Of a stretch of 64,000 bases of DNA, positions 53,639-62,135 are shown in pieces (position 1 is the stretch's first letter; each line of letters opens with the position of its first letter). The notes under the pieces are model-generated. The model saw only the letters and a list, made by a program, of their open reading frames with translations. It made no database searches and was not told the origin of the DNA. Where the stretch lies: contig NZ_CP032125.1 in the NCBI RefSeq assembly GCF_003544895.1, positions 2,308,001 to 2,372,000 of the forward strand, written 5' to 3'. The translations under genes were made by a program, and so were the position numbers. This DNA comes from Profundibacter amoris (lineage in GTDB: Bacteria > Pseudomonadota > Alphaproteobacteria > Rhodobacterales > Rhodobacteraceae).

Positions 53639-54387
53639 GCCGCCAATCCGATTTCGCACAAGCCATCCTGAACCCGGATCAGCCCAACCCCGAAGGGCTG
53701 CGCGATCCTGAAGGTGCCCCCGCCGGTAAACGCTTTTCCGTCTACCGCAACAACGTCGCCGTCAGCCTGTCCGAAGCGCTCGAAGTCACATTCCCCGTCA
53801 TCCGCCAACTTGTCGGTGACGAATTCTTCAAGGCGATGGCGGGCGTGTTCCTGCGCCAGCATCAACCAAACAGCCCCGTGCTGATGTTTTACGGCACCGA
53901 AATGCCGGTATTTCTGCAAGGGTTTGAACCCGTCACCCACCTTGGCTATCTGCCGGATGTCGCGCGGATCGAACTGGCCCTGTGCCGCAGTTACCACGCC
54001 GCCGACACCCCGCCGCTGGACCCGACGGCCCTGCAAACCATCGACCCCGACGACCTGCTGAAAACCCGCCTGCATCTGGCCCCTCCGGTGCATCTGATCC
54101 GCTCGAAATGGCCCGCTGGTTCGATTTTCCATGCCAACAGTTCGGGGGACACCCCGCCGACGGAACTGCACCCCGAAGAGATATTGATCACCCGCCCCGA
54201 ATTCGACCCGCAAGTTACCGTACTGCCCGCCGGCGCAGGGGCCTTCATCGCTGCCCTGATTGAGAACGCACCATTGGGTGAGGCCCTGAAACAAGCCACA
54301 ATCACCTCGGGCGATTTTGATCTGACCCAAACACTCGGGCTGCTGCTAAGCACCTGTGCAATAACAAAAATATCCAAAGGGACATAA
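53635..54387 (+). CDS. bufC: DUF2063 partner protein (BufC-like)
   Basis: A 250-residue soluble protein. The N-terminal DUF2063 domain shows KRFSVYRNNVAVSLSEALEVTFPVIRQLVGDEFF and FLRQHQPNSPVLMFYGTEMPVFLQGF. The C-terminal half is alpha/beta. In other MNIO pathways the DUF2063 partner binds the precursor and presents it to the enzyme (the RRE-like role of TglI or HvfC types); that role is inferred here. Its ATG overlaps the MNIO stop. Confidence 0.9.
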   Translation: MSRQSDFAQAILNPDQPNPEGLRDPEGAPAGKRFSVYRNNVAVSLSEALEVTFPVIRQLVGDEFFKAMAGVFLRQHQPNSPVLMFYGTEMPVFLQGFEPVTHLGYLPDVARIELALCRSYHAADTPPLDPTALQTIDPDDLLKTRLHLAPPVHLIRSKWPAGSIFHANSSGDTPPTELHPEEILITRPEFDPQVTVLPAGAGAFIAALIENAPLGEALKQATITSGDFDLTQTLGLLLSTCAITKISKGT

Positions 54388-54389
54388 CA

Positions 54390-54929
54390 ATGAACGCGCT
54401 GATTTCTCTGCATAACTCGTTTTTCCGAAAACTCGAATCCACGCTTGGACCGTGGCTCTTGCCCACTCTGGCGCGCTTCACCTTTGCCGCCACCCTGTTG
54501 ATCTATTTCTGGAACTCCGCCAGCCTGAAAATCGGCGACGGGCTGTTTGGTATCTTTGACATCAGCAACGCCTATGGCCAGATCTACCCCCGCGCCTTCG
54601 AGGCCGCAGGTTACGACAGCGACGCCATGTCCACCTTCCAGTGGCTTGTCACGCTCACGGGCACTTGGGCCGAATTCATCCTACCACTGCTGATCGTAAT
54701 CGGCCTGCTTACCCGCCTCGCGGCCCTTGGCATGATCGGCTTCACCATCCTGCAAAGCCTGACCGACATCTACGGCCATATGGCCACCGAATACGGCACA
54801 TGGTTCGATCGCGCACCGGATGGCACCATCATGGATCAACGCCTGTTCTGGATCACCATCCTGATGATCCTCGTGATCCGCGGGGCCGGTCCGCTCTCGC
54901 TCGACCGGTTACTGGGACGAGTGACCTGA
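54390..54929 (+). CDS. DoxX-family membrane protein of the bufferin operon
   Basis: A 179-residue protein with four to five hydrophobic segments of the DoxX type (LPTLARFTFAATLLIYFWNSA; WAEFILPLLIVIGLLTRLAALGMIGFTILQS). It starts 3 bp after the DUF2063 stop. DoxX genes often end DUF2282/DUF692 operons; the protein may handle electron transfer, quinones or export for the peptide pathway, but no experiment-based role is known to me. It is followed by a short extragenic repeat. Confidence 0.88.
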   Translation: MNALISLHNSFFRKLESTLGPWLLPTLARFTFAATLLIYFWNSASLKIGDGLFGIFDISNAYGQIYPRAFEAAGYDSDAMSTFQWLVTLTGTWAEFILPLLIVIGLLTRLAALGMIGFTILQSLTDIYGHMATEYGTWFDRAPDGTIMDQRLFWITILMILVIRGAGPLSLDRLLGRVT

Positions 54930-54931
54930 CC

Positions 54932-54965
54932 CTTCTTCTTGCCCGAAATACCTCCGCCGGAGGCA
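54932..54965. repeat. Divergent copy of the CTTCTTCTTG / CGCCG extragenic repeat
   Basis: CTTCTTCTTG is followed by AAATACCTCCGCCGGAGGCA. This is the reverse orientation and a variant of the 29261/36802 repeats, with its own CCTCCG/CGGAGG hairpin. It lies after the DoxX gene. Confidence 0.5.
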
Positions 54966-55016
54966 TCGCGCCCGGACTGGGCGCGCGGGGCGGCGCCGTC
55001 AGGCGGCGCAACCGCT

Positions 55017-55391
55017 TCAGTGTTCGTCCGGATTCACCGCCGCAATCGCCAACACTCCGCCCAGCGCGCACATGGCAATCGGAAACATGGTGAACGCATT
55101 AAAATGGAACGCGTAATACATCCCCGCCGCCGAGGCCAGCATCAGCCCGCCGCCAATCCGCGCCCTTGAGCGCGCCATTGCGCCGCCCGCAATCGCCAGC
55201 AAAGGGGCAAACAATGCCATGAACCGGATCAATCCGACATTATCAACCTGCTCCAGAACCCCTTGTTCCAGCACTTCCGGCGCCTTTTCACCAATAATAT
55301 CAACCGCCTGGGTATAGGCATAACTAAAGAACCCGACGATCATACCTATAATCCCGCCGATCACCCCTAACATTAACGCCGCGTTACGCAT
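55017..55391 (-). CDS. Small four-span membrane protein
   Basis: A 124-residue protein with about four hydrophobic segments, beginning MRNAALMLGVIGGIIGMIVGFFSYAY. The next segments are FMALFAPLLAIAGGAMA, IGGGLMLASAAGMYYAF and FPIAMCALGGVLAIAA. It resembles DUF4064-type membrane proteins, though I am not certain. Its start overlaps the 3' end of the ArsC-like gene by 8 bp, so it is co-transcribed with it. Confidence 0.78.
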   Translation of the reverse strand: MRNAALMLGVIGGIIGMIVGFFSYAYTQAVDIIGEKAPEVLEQGVLEQVDNVGLIRFMALFAPLLAIAGGAMARSRARIGGGLMLASAAGMYYAFHFNAFTMFPIAMCALGGVLAIAAVNPDEH

Positions 55392-55722
55392 CTTTCACTC
55401 CCCAATGCTTTTGCTCATCCTTACCCCAGCCAAGGGTCAGCAATCCACCCTCTTCCAGAATAACCGGCCGCTTCATCAGGGTCGGGTGTTTGATCATCAA
55501 TGCCACCGCCCCCTCTTTGCGCTCCTCTTCACTCAGCTTGCGCCAGGTGGTCGAGCGCCGGTTCAGCAAATCCTGCCCGAACACCAGATACAACCGCTCC
55601 AGCTCCTCGGGGCTGATCATGTCCTTGCGCACGTCCACCAGCTCCACCTCATGCCCCGCCGCCTTCAGCGCCTTAAACGCCCGGCGCGAGGTGTCACAGT
55701 TCTTTAACCCGTATAATTTCAT
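55384..55722 (-). CDS. ArsC/Spx-like thioredoxin-fold protein
   Basis: A 112-residue protein. MKLYGLKNCDTSRRAFKALKAAGHEVELVDVRKD shows the ArsC/Spx/YffB fold with a single Cys in NCDT. Arg residues of a real arsenate reductase site are only partly evident, so a YffB-like reductase of unknown substrate is as likely as arsenate reductase. The start at 55722 follows GCGAGGA. First of a two-gene leftward unit. Confidence 0.88.
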   Translation of the reverse strand: MKLYGLKNCDTSRRAFKALKAAGHEVELVDVRKDMISPEELERLYLVFGQDLLNRRSTTWRKLSEEERKEGAVALMIKHPTLMKRPVILEEGGLLTLGWGKDEQKHWGVKDA

Positions 55723-55939
55723 CTTATCCTCGCAAATATTTCCCATCACTATAAGCGGAGCGCTGCCGAGTGCGAGCGCATTTTTCTTGCCTTTTGTCAA
55801 AATCCCCCTACGATTTTACCCGTGACAACAGGTTTCTTGACGACGCCACCCGCTCGGGTGCGGCTGAAAGACTGGAGAACTGGCTGCACGACCTGTCCGC
55901 AATTTCGCGGGTGGGGGGCTAAATTGACGGAGAAGATGG

Positions 55940-56149
55940 ATGGCGACAGGCATCGTAAAATGGTTCAACACAACAAAAGGGTTTGGTTTTATCGCGCCCG
56001 ATGACGGCGGAAATGACGTATTTGTGCATATTTCCGCAGTCGAAGCGGCAGGGATGACAGGCCTCGCCGACAACCAGAAGATCAGCTATGAAATGATCGA
56101 GGGGCGCGACGGGCGTTCCAGCGCGGGCGAACTGAAACTGCTCGACTAG
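55940..56149 (+). CDS. Cold-shock protein, CspA family (copy 1)
   Basis: A 69-residue OB-fold protein with RNP1 KGFGFI and RNP2 VFVHI. It begins [20 protein letters not shown]. Such proteins bind single-stranded RNA and DNA and act as RNA chaperones. The second copy begins 252 bp downstream and shares most of the first 50 residues, which indicates local duplication. An ACGGAGAAG site precedes the start. Confidence 0.95.
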   Translation: MATGIVKWFNTTKGFGFIAPDDGGNDVFVHISAVEAAGMTGLADNQKISYEMIEGRDGRSSAGELKLLD

Positions 56150-56173
56150 AAACAACAGCGCGAACGAAAACTT

Positions 56174-56199
56174 GGGTGGCCTGCCGTTGCGGGCCACCC
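56174..56199 (+). terminator. Hairpin after cold-shock gene 1
   Basis: An 8-bp stem, GGGTGGCC / GGCCACCC, with a 10-base loop lies 24 bp after the stop. It is followed by TTGG rather than a T-run. Confidence 0.55.
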
Positions 56200-56349
56200 T
56201 TGGTGGTGCGCAAAAAACCGCCACAATCAATTAATTGAAAAGAAATGCTTGTATCTTGGGATGAATACCCCCATGTGTCCCCTGTGACGACAGACTTTTT
56301 CTACCCGCTACCTTATCCAAGAGCAGCCGGACGAAGACTAAGAGACTGC

Positions 56350-56382
56350 AACACCAAGCCGCCGCATAACGCGGGCGGTGTT
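56350..56382 (+). other. 5'-leader hairpin of cold-shock gene 2
   Basis: A GC-rich imperfect hairpin (AACACC...GCGGGCGGTGTT) ends in TTTT 5 bp before the AAGGAG ribosome-binding site. It lies in a 252-bp leader without a gene. It may be an RNA thermosensor, an attenuator or a terminator-like element. Confidence 0.45.
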
Positions 56383-56401
56383 TTGATAAGGAGATACGGG
56401 T

Positions 56402-56611
56402 ATGGCTACTGGCACCGTAAAATGGTTTAACACTACTAAAGGCTTCGGCTTCATCGCACCTGACGAAGGCGGCAAAGACGTGTTTGTACACATCTCGGCT
56501 GTCGAGCGCGCAGGTCTGACCGGCCTTGCTGACAACCAGAAAGTCGAATTCGAGCTGGAAGAGGGCCGTGACGGCCGTCAGTCCGCCGGTGCGATTTCGC
56601 TGGTTGACTAA
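56402..56611 (+). CDS. Cold-shock protein, CspA family (copy 2)
   Basis: A 69-residue paralogue of the upstream copy: [35 protein letters not shown], with RNP1 and RNP2 intact. It has a strong AAGGAG ribosome-binding site and its own long leader, so it can be expressed separately. It ends with a classical terminator. The two copies differ mainly in the C-terminal 25 residues. Confidence 0.96.
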   Translation: MATGTVKWFNTTKGFGFIAPDEGGKDVFVHISAVERAGLTGLADNQKVEFELEEGRDGRQSAGAISLVD

Positions 56612-56617
56612 GCTTTC

Positions 56618-56638
56618 GGCGGGGTAACCCCGCCCTAC
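56618..56638. repeat. Short extragenic palindrome, GTAGGGCGGGGTT family (reverse)
   Basis: The reverse complement matches the element at 7665-7685. GGCGGGG/CCCCGCC forms a hairpin. It lies between the cold-shock stop and its terminator. Confidence 0.55.
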
Positions 56639-56644
56639 AGTTTG

Positions 56645-56680
56645 AAACACCCCGTTGCCATTGGCAGCGGGGTGTTTTCG
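56645..56680 (+). terminator. Intrinsic terminator after cold-shock gene 2
   Basis: A 16-bp stem with one G-U pair (arms 56645-56660 and 56662-56677, CACCCCGTTGCCA / TGGCAGCGGGGTG) is followed by TTTTCGTTT. Confidence 0.9.
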
Positions 56681-56727
56681 TTTGGAAAGGTGTGTATTTA
56701 CGACACGCCTGAACCTTGCAATCATCG

Positions 56728-57030
56728 CTATTTGCGAAGCTCGTGCTCCAGCGCGTGCGACAGTTTGGTCGCAGCACCACGTATTGCGGCAGGTATGTCT
56801 GCGGCAAAATTCTTAACACCGACCGGCTTTCTGCCTTTGGGGTGCGCTTCCATAGAGCAACGCTTGTCATCTGCCCCGCCCTTATGCGAATTCTCGTCAG
56901 ATATCCAGATTTCCACCCGTGTCAGCTTGTCCGACTTACCCTTCAATGCCCGCCCGAGAACATCTTCCGCGAATTCCTGGGCGCTTTCAAACCCGTGGAC
57001 GGCATCGTGATTGTGCAGGATTACTTGCAT
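56728..57030 (-). CDS. HPF/RaiA-like ribosome-associated protein
   Basis: A 100-residue protein beginning MQVILHNHDAVHGFESAQEFAEDVLGRALKGKSDKLTRVEIWISDENSHKGG. This resembles the HPF/RaiA (sigma-54 modulation) fold, which binds ribosomes and slows translation in stress. The ending KLSHALEHELRK is consistent. The start at 57030 has AAGGGGA seven bases upstream; a second ATG two codons before it is too close to the site. It lies after thyX on the same strand and converges with the cold-shock gene. Confidence 0.82.
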   Translation of the reverse strand: MQVILHNHDAVHGFESAQEFAEDVLGRALKGKSDKLTRVEIWISDENSHKGGADDKRCSMEAHPKGRKPVGVKNFAADIPAAIRGAATKLSHALEHELRK

Positions 57031-57101
57031 GACCATTTCCCCTTTTTCTATTGTTAACATATAGATAAGGGGTATTATCGGGCTTTCAAGGGCTGAACAG
57101 A

Positions 57102-58010
57102 CTAACCCTCTAATTCTGCCTGAAATTCGCGCCATTCCCCGGCACTCATTCCGGAATTTTCCTGCGTCACCTCTTCGCCCTTCAGCATCCGGCGGATGCA
57201 ATCCATCGCCTTGCCCGACAGGTTGGCGCCGCCCATGCGGTAATCCTCGAAGGCGCCATAAGCAGCAGGCACCCAATCGGCGACCACCTTACAGATCGCA
57301 TCGGCATAGACGCGGATTTCGTATTGGGCGTGACTGTCGGCGCGCAGGCGCAGGAAATGGAACAGGTTGTGCAGGTCCACCTTCCAGTACCATTGGGTAT
57401 AGATGTTCATCGGCAGGTTCATCCGCGCCAGTTCACGCGCCAGCCCCGCCTGCCCCTCGTCCGAGATCATCGCCTCGTAATTGTCATAGGCGCGGTTGCT
57501 GTCGGATTTCAAAATTTCCAGCACGCGCACGGCCTCTTCCCCTTCCAGCGCCACACCGCGGCCCTGATTGTTGACCACCGATTGCGCCGCCAACTGGTCC
57601 GGCGCGGGGATATAGAATTCGCGGTCCAGTATCGAATAGCGGGCAGAATATTCGTTCACATTGGCAGTGCGGTGGCGGATCCATTGCCGTGCAACGAACA
57701 CCGGCAGTTTCACATGCAGCTTGATTTCGCACATCTCGAACGGGGTGCTGTGCCAGTGGCGCATCAGATACCGGATCAGGCCTTCATCATTCTGCACCGA
57801 TTTCGTGCCCTTGCCATAAGACACCCGCGCTGCCTGACAAATCGCGGCGTCATCCCCCATATAGTCGATAACGCGGATAAACCCGTGGTCCAGCACTTCG
57901 TGCGCCTTGTACAAATGCGCTTCCATCCCTTCGCTGACCGCGCGCAATGTCGGGCGCGGGTTGGCGCGTTGGGCTTCAATTTCGGCGATCTGTTCAGGCG
58001 TCAGCGGCAT
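57102..58010 (-). CDS. thyX: ThyX, FAD-dependent thymidylate synthase
   Basis: A 302-residue flavoenzyme with the ThyX motif [21 protein letters not shown] (RHR-x7-S). Also present are [19 protein letters not shown] and the C-terminal [19 protein letters not shown]. It methylates dUMP to dTMP with methylenetetrahydrofolate and FAD and leaves tetrahydrofolate. The start at 58010 gives [10 protein letters not shown]. The 3' end is 71 bp before the HPF-like gene. Confidence 0.96.
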   Translation of the reverse strand: MPLTPEQIAEIEAQRANPRPTLRAVSEGMEAHLYKAHEVLDHGFIRVIDYMGDDAAICQAARVSYGKGTKSVQNDEGLIRYLMRHWHSTPFEMCEIKLHVKLPVFVARQWIRHRTANVNEYSARYSILDREFYIPAPDQLAAQSVVNNQGRGVALEGEEAVRVLEILKSDSNRAYDNYEAMISDEGQAGLARELARMNLPMNIYTQWYWKVDLHNLFHFLRLRADSHAQYEIRVYADAICKVVADWVPAAYGAFEDYRMGGANLSGKAMDCIRRMLKGEEVTQENSGMSAGEWREFQAELEG

Positions 58011-58198
58011 TTGGCGTCCCTTCTGGGCAAAAACTTAAACAACGAGTCAGGGTAACTATATCTATGCAGCCAGATTCGGAAAGCACCTATATAAAGCAAT
58101 GTGCATATCCGCAGAGACGATTGTTCACCCTCCCCCCTTGCGCCGCTTGTGTTTGAAGGGTCTTTTAGGGCAAAGCCCCTAATCCGAAAGGAAATCGA

Positions 58199-58627
58199 AT
58201 GAAGATCAAATATCTGCACACAATGATACGGGTTCTGGATCTGGAAAAAACAATGGCGTTCTTTGCCCTGCTGGGCCTGAAAGAAACCAAACGCTACGAC
58301 AGCGAAGAAGGCCGCTTTACCCTGCTTTATATGGCCCCCGAGGATCAACCCGAATGCCCGATCGAACTGACCTGGAACTGGGATGGTGACGATGGCCTGC
58401 CTTCGGACAGTCGCCATTTCGGCCATCTGGCCTTCGGTGTCGAGAATATCTACGAAATGTGCCAGAAATTGCAGGACGCCGGCATCACCATTAACCGTCC
58501 GCCACGCGACGGTCATATGGCCTTTGTGCGCACCCCTGACAATATTTCGGTCGAACTGTTGCAGATGGGGGACCGGTTAGAGCCACAAGAACCCTGGGCC
58601 AGTATGGAAAGCACCGGCCACTGGTAG
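58199..58627 (+). CDS. VOC-family protein (lactoylglutathione lyase-like)
   Basis: A 142-residue vicinal-oxygen-chelate protein: KIKYLHTMIRVLDLEKTMAFFALLGLKETKRYD, ELTWNWD, HFGHLAFGVENIYEMCQKLQDAG and DNISVELLQMG. Metal ligands of glyoxalase I (His, Glu) appear in place. Methylglyoxal detoxification is likely but other VOC activities are possible. The AAAGGAAAT ribosome-binding site is clear. Confidence 0.88.
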   Translation: MKIKYLHTMIRVLDLEKTMAFFALLGLKETKRYDSEEGRFTLLYMAPEDQPECPIELTWNWDGDDGLPSDSRHFGHLAFGVENIYEMCQKLQDAGITINRPPRDGHMAFVRTPDNISVELLQMGDRLEPQEPWASMESTGHW

Positions 58628-58634
58628 GATCAAA

Positions 58635-58670
58635 CCGGACCGGCAACCCAGATCAGGGCCGCCGGTCCGG
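58635..58670 (+). terminator. Hairpin after the VOC gene
   Basis: A perfect 10-bp stem, CCGGACCGGC / GCCGGTCCGG, with a 16-base loop lies 8 bp after the stop. There is no T-run. Confidence 0.6.
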
Positions 58671-58685
58671 ATGCTGCATCGCTAG

Positions 58686-58796
58686 GGCGTTTCGACTTGA
58701 GTTTGAAACATGCCCTGCCAACGAACGCCATTGCTGCGCAATCGCTGCCTCGCTGGCAGGACATGTTTCACAGATTCAATGAAAAGCCGGAACGCT
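58686..58796 (+). mobile_element. MITE-like 111-bp element, copy 1
   Basis: A 111-bp non-coding element bounded by GCGTTTCGACTT and an imperfect complement AAGCCGGAACGCT. An internal 16-bp inverted repeat (GAAACATG(C/T)CCTGCCA) surrounds an ATTGCTGCGCAATCGC centre. It is almost identical, in reverse orientation, to 59360-59470. It ends 1 bp before the MarR stop codon region. No transposase is present. Confidence 0.75.
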
Positions 58797-58797
58797 T

Positions 58798-59298
58798 TTA
58801 GTAAATATACCTGATCTGATCGCTCCAGTAGCGTTCCATCCGGCGCAGGGATGTGTTGATCGCCTCAATCCCGTCATGCCCCAGCACCCCCTTGGCCTCG
58901 AGCCCGTCTGCATGGCGCGCAAACAGCCCTGCCACAACGTCGCGAATATGGCGCCCTTTTTCCGTCAGGCGCACCCGAACCGACCGGCGGTCGATTTCAC
59001 ACCGCTGGTGGTGCATATATTCCATTTCAACCAGTTTCTTCAGGTTATAGGACACGTTCGAGCCCTGATAATAACCGCGCGATTTCAATTCGCCCGCTGT
59101 CACCTCGTTGTCGCCGATATTGAACAGCAACAGCGCCTGAACCGCGTTGATTTCCAACACGCCGACCCGTTCGAATTCATCCTTGATCACGTCCAGCAAC
59201 AGGCGGTGTAATCGTTCCACCATCGCAAGGGTTTCCAGATAGCCCGAAATAAATCCCTGCTGGGACTGGGTCATCACGCTTGTGTGCATACTCATCAT
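58798..59298 (-). CDS. MarR-family regulator (LdtR-like)
   Basis: A 166-residue winged-helix regulator. EINAVQALLLFNIGDNEVTAGELKSRGYYQGSNVSYNLKKLVEMEYMHHQRCEIDRRSVRVRLTEKG matches the MarR fold and resembles LdtR of alphaproteobacteria, which controls L,D-transpeptidase and envelope genes; that resemblance is from memory. The start at 59298 follows CGGAGAG. The stop codon abuts MITE-like copy 1, and copy 2 lies 61 bp upstream of the start, so the insertion may affect its promoter. Confidence 0.87.
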   Translation of the reverse strand: MMSMHTSVMTQSQQGFISGYLETLAMVERLHRLLLDVIKDEFERVGVLEINAVQALLLFNIGDNEVTAGELKSRGYYQGSNVSYNLKKLVEMEYMHHQRCEIDRRSVRVRLTEKGRHIRDVVAGLFARHADGLEAKGVLGHDGIEAINTSLRRMERYWSDQIRYIY

Positions 59299-59359
59299 GT
59301 CTCTCCGCCGAAAACTGCCTGGCGCCGACACTGACCAATAAACACAAACATTCCGTTAA

Positions 59360-59470
59360 AGCGTTTCGACTTTTCATTGAATCTGTGAAACATGTCCTGC
59401 CAGCGAGGCAGCGATTGCGCAGCAATGGCGTTCGTTGGCAGGACATGTTTCAAACTTAAGTCGAAACGCT
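59360..59470 (-). mobile_element. MITE-like 111-bp element, copy 2
   Basis: A 111-bp element with perfect 13-bp terminal inverted repeats, AGCGTTTCGACTT and AAGTCGAAACGCT. It has a large internal palindrome (GAAACATGTCCTGCCA / TGGCAGGACATGTTTC). The reverse complement matches copy 1 with only a few changes, concentrated at one end. Confidence 0.8.
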
Positions 59471-59495
59471 ACAAACTGCGAAAAAACTTCGCCAG

Positions 59496-61062
<1,567 letters not shown>

Positions 61063-61073
61063 CGAGGGTTTGA

Positions 61074-61487
61074 ATGGGTAACGAGCTTCCAGACTACTAT
61101 TTCCGGGTCCGTGAAAACGGGGCGGTGGTGTTTCGAATTGATACAAACAACCGCCAGCGCCGGATCGACATGGACCAGATCGCGGTTATCAACATCAAGA
61201 ACGGCGAATACAAACCGCATGGCGACCGAACCCTGTCGGGCGATGACCGCACCGCGATTGAAAACTGGATGGAGCAGCGCAAGGCCCTGCTGGCCAGACG
61301 CGACATCGACGATATCCACCGCGCGGTGGACTATCTGAATATCACCACCCAATGGGTGCAATCCAAAGCCGGCGACGAACAGCTGGAGGATATAACAGAC
61401 GCGCTGCTTTTGGCGATGCATGATCTGCGCACGGTTCTGGTGCGCAAGAAAGCAGACCGACTGATGCGCAAAGACAGGGGCGATTAA
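61074..61487 (+). CDS. Hypothetical soluble protein
   Basis: A 137-residue charged protein beginning MGNELPDYYFRVRENGAVVFRIDTNNRQRRIDMDQIAVINIKNGEYKPHG. I recognise no family. The C-terminal half is predicted helical (LEDITDALLLAMHDLRTVLVRKKADRLM). It lies 11 bp after the aminotransferase and 6 bp before the rhodanese gene, so it is part of that operon. Function unknown. Confidence 0.82.
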   Translation: MGNELPDYYFRVRENGAVVFRIDTNNRQRRIDMDQIAVINIKNGEYKPHGDRTLSGDDRTAIENWMEQRKALLARRDIDDIHRAVDYLNITTQWVQSKAGDEQLEDITDALLLAMHDLRTVLVRKKADRLMRKDRGD

Positions 61488-61493
61488 AACACC

Positions 61494-61898
61494 ATGAAAA
61501 AGACCGCACAGCAGCTGATTGACGAGGCAAACGCCATCGTCGATCAGATCACCCCGACCGACGCCAACGCCCTGCTGGGCAAGGAGGGCGTTTTGTTCGT
61601 CGATCTGCGCGACATCCGCGAGCTATGGCGCGAAGGCACCATCCCGGGTGCCATGTCCGCCCCGCGCGGGATGCTGGAATTCTGGGTCGACCCGGAGTGC
61701 AAATACCACCGCAAAGCTTTTGATGACGCCGAAAAACTGGTGCTGTTCTGCGCGTCCGCATGGCGATCAGCCCTTGCCACCCGCGCCCTACAGGAAATGG
61801 GCATGGACAATGTCTGTCACCTTAAAGGCGGCTTTACCGCGTGGCGCGACAGCGGGCTGGAAATCGCCCCCGTCAAAAACCCATATTTACAGGGTTAA
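61494..61898 (+). CDS. Rhodanese-like domain protein
   Basis: A 134-residue single rhodanese domain. The N-terminal landmark is LFVDLRDIRELWREGTIPGA, the active-site loop is LVLFCASAWRSALATRAL with the persulfide Cys, and the C-terminal motif is NVCHLKGGFTAWRDSG. Such proteins carry sulfane sulfur between proteins or to cyanide/thiols. Partner unknown. Last of the aminotransferase operon. Confidence 0.92.
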   Translation: MKKTAQQLIDEANAIVDQITPTDANALLGKEGVLFVDLRDIRELWREGTIPGAMSAPRGMLEFWVDPECKYHRKAFDDAEKLVLFCASAWRSALATRALQEMGMDNVCHLKGGFTAWRDSGLEIAPVKNPYLQG

Positions 61899-61906
61899 CC
61901 CGACCA

Positions 61907-62104
61907 TCAAAACATTAGGGTCATTCCGGACAAGCCCATCAGAAATGCAGCAATAGCCAAACCTGCAGATACCAATATTGCACCCAATGACAAGAGAGAG
62001 GCACCATTTTGCCGAAGCTGTACCACGCCCCAGATCAATACCCCCACGGCGAGCAAGCTGAACATTCCGGTGGCAAACACGATGCCTGTATCTGCAAGTT
62101 TCAT
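61907..62104 (-). CDS. Small two-span membrane protein
   Basis: A 65-residue protein with two hydrophobic segments (ATGMFSLLAVGVLIWGVVQL and LGAILVSAGLAIAAFLMGLSG). No family recognised. AAGAAGGAT precedes the ATG at 62104, which supports it. It is convergent with the rhodanese gene (8 bp gap) and lies after the MATE gene on the same strand. Confidence 0.6.
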   Translation of the reverse strand: MKLADTGIVFATGMFSLLAVGVLIWGVVQLRQNGASLLSLGAILVSAGLAIAAFLMGLSGMTLMF

Positions 62105-62135
62105 TGCAATCCTTCTTTTTAATACCGATTTTGAT

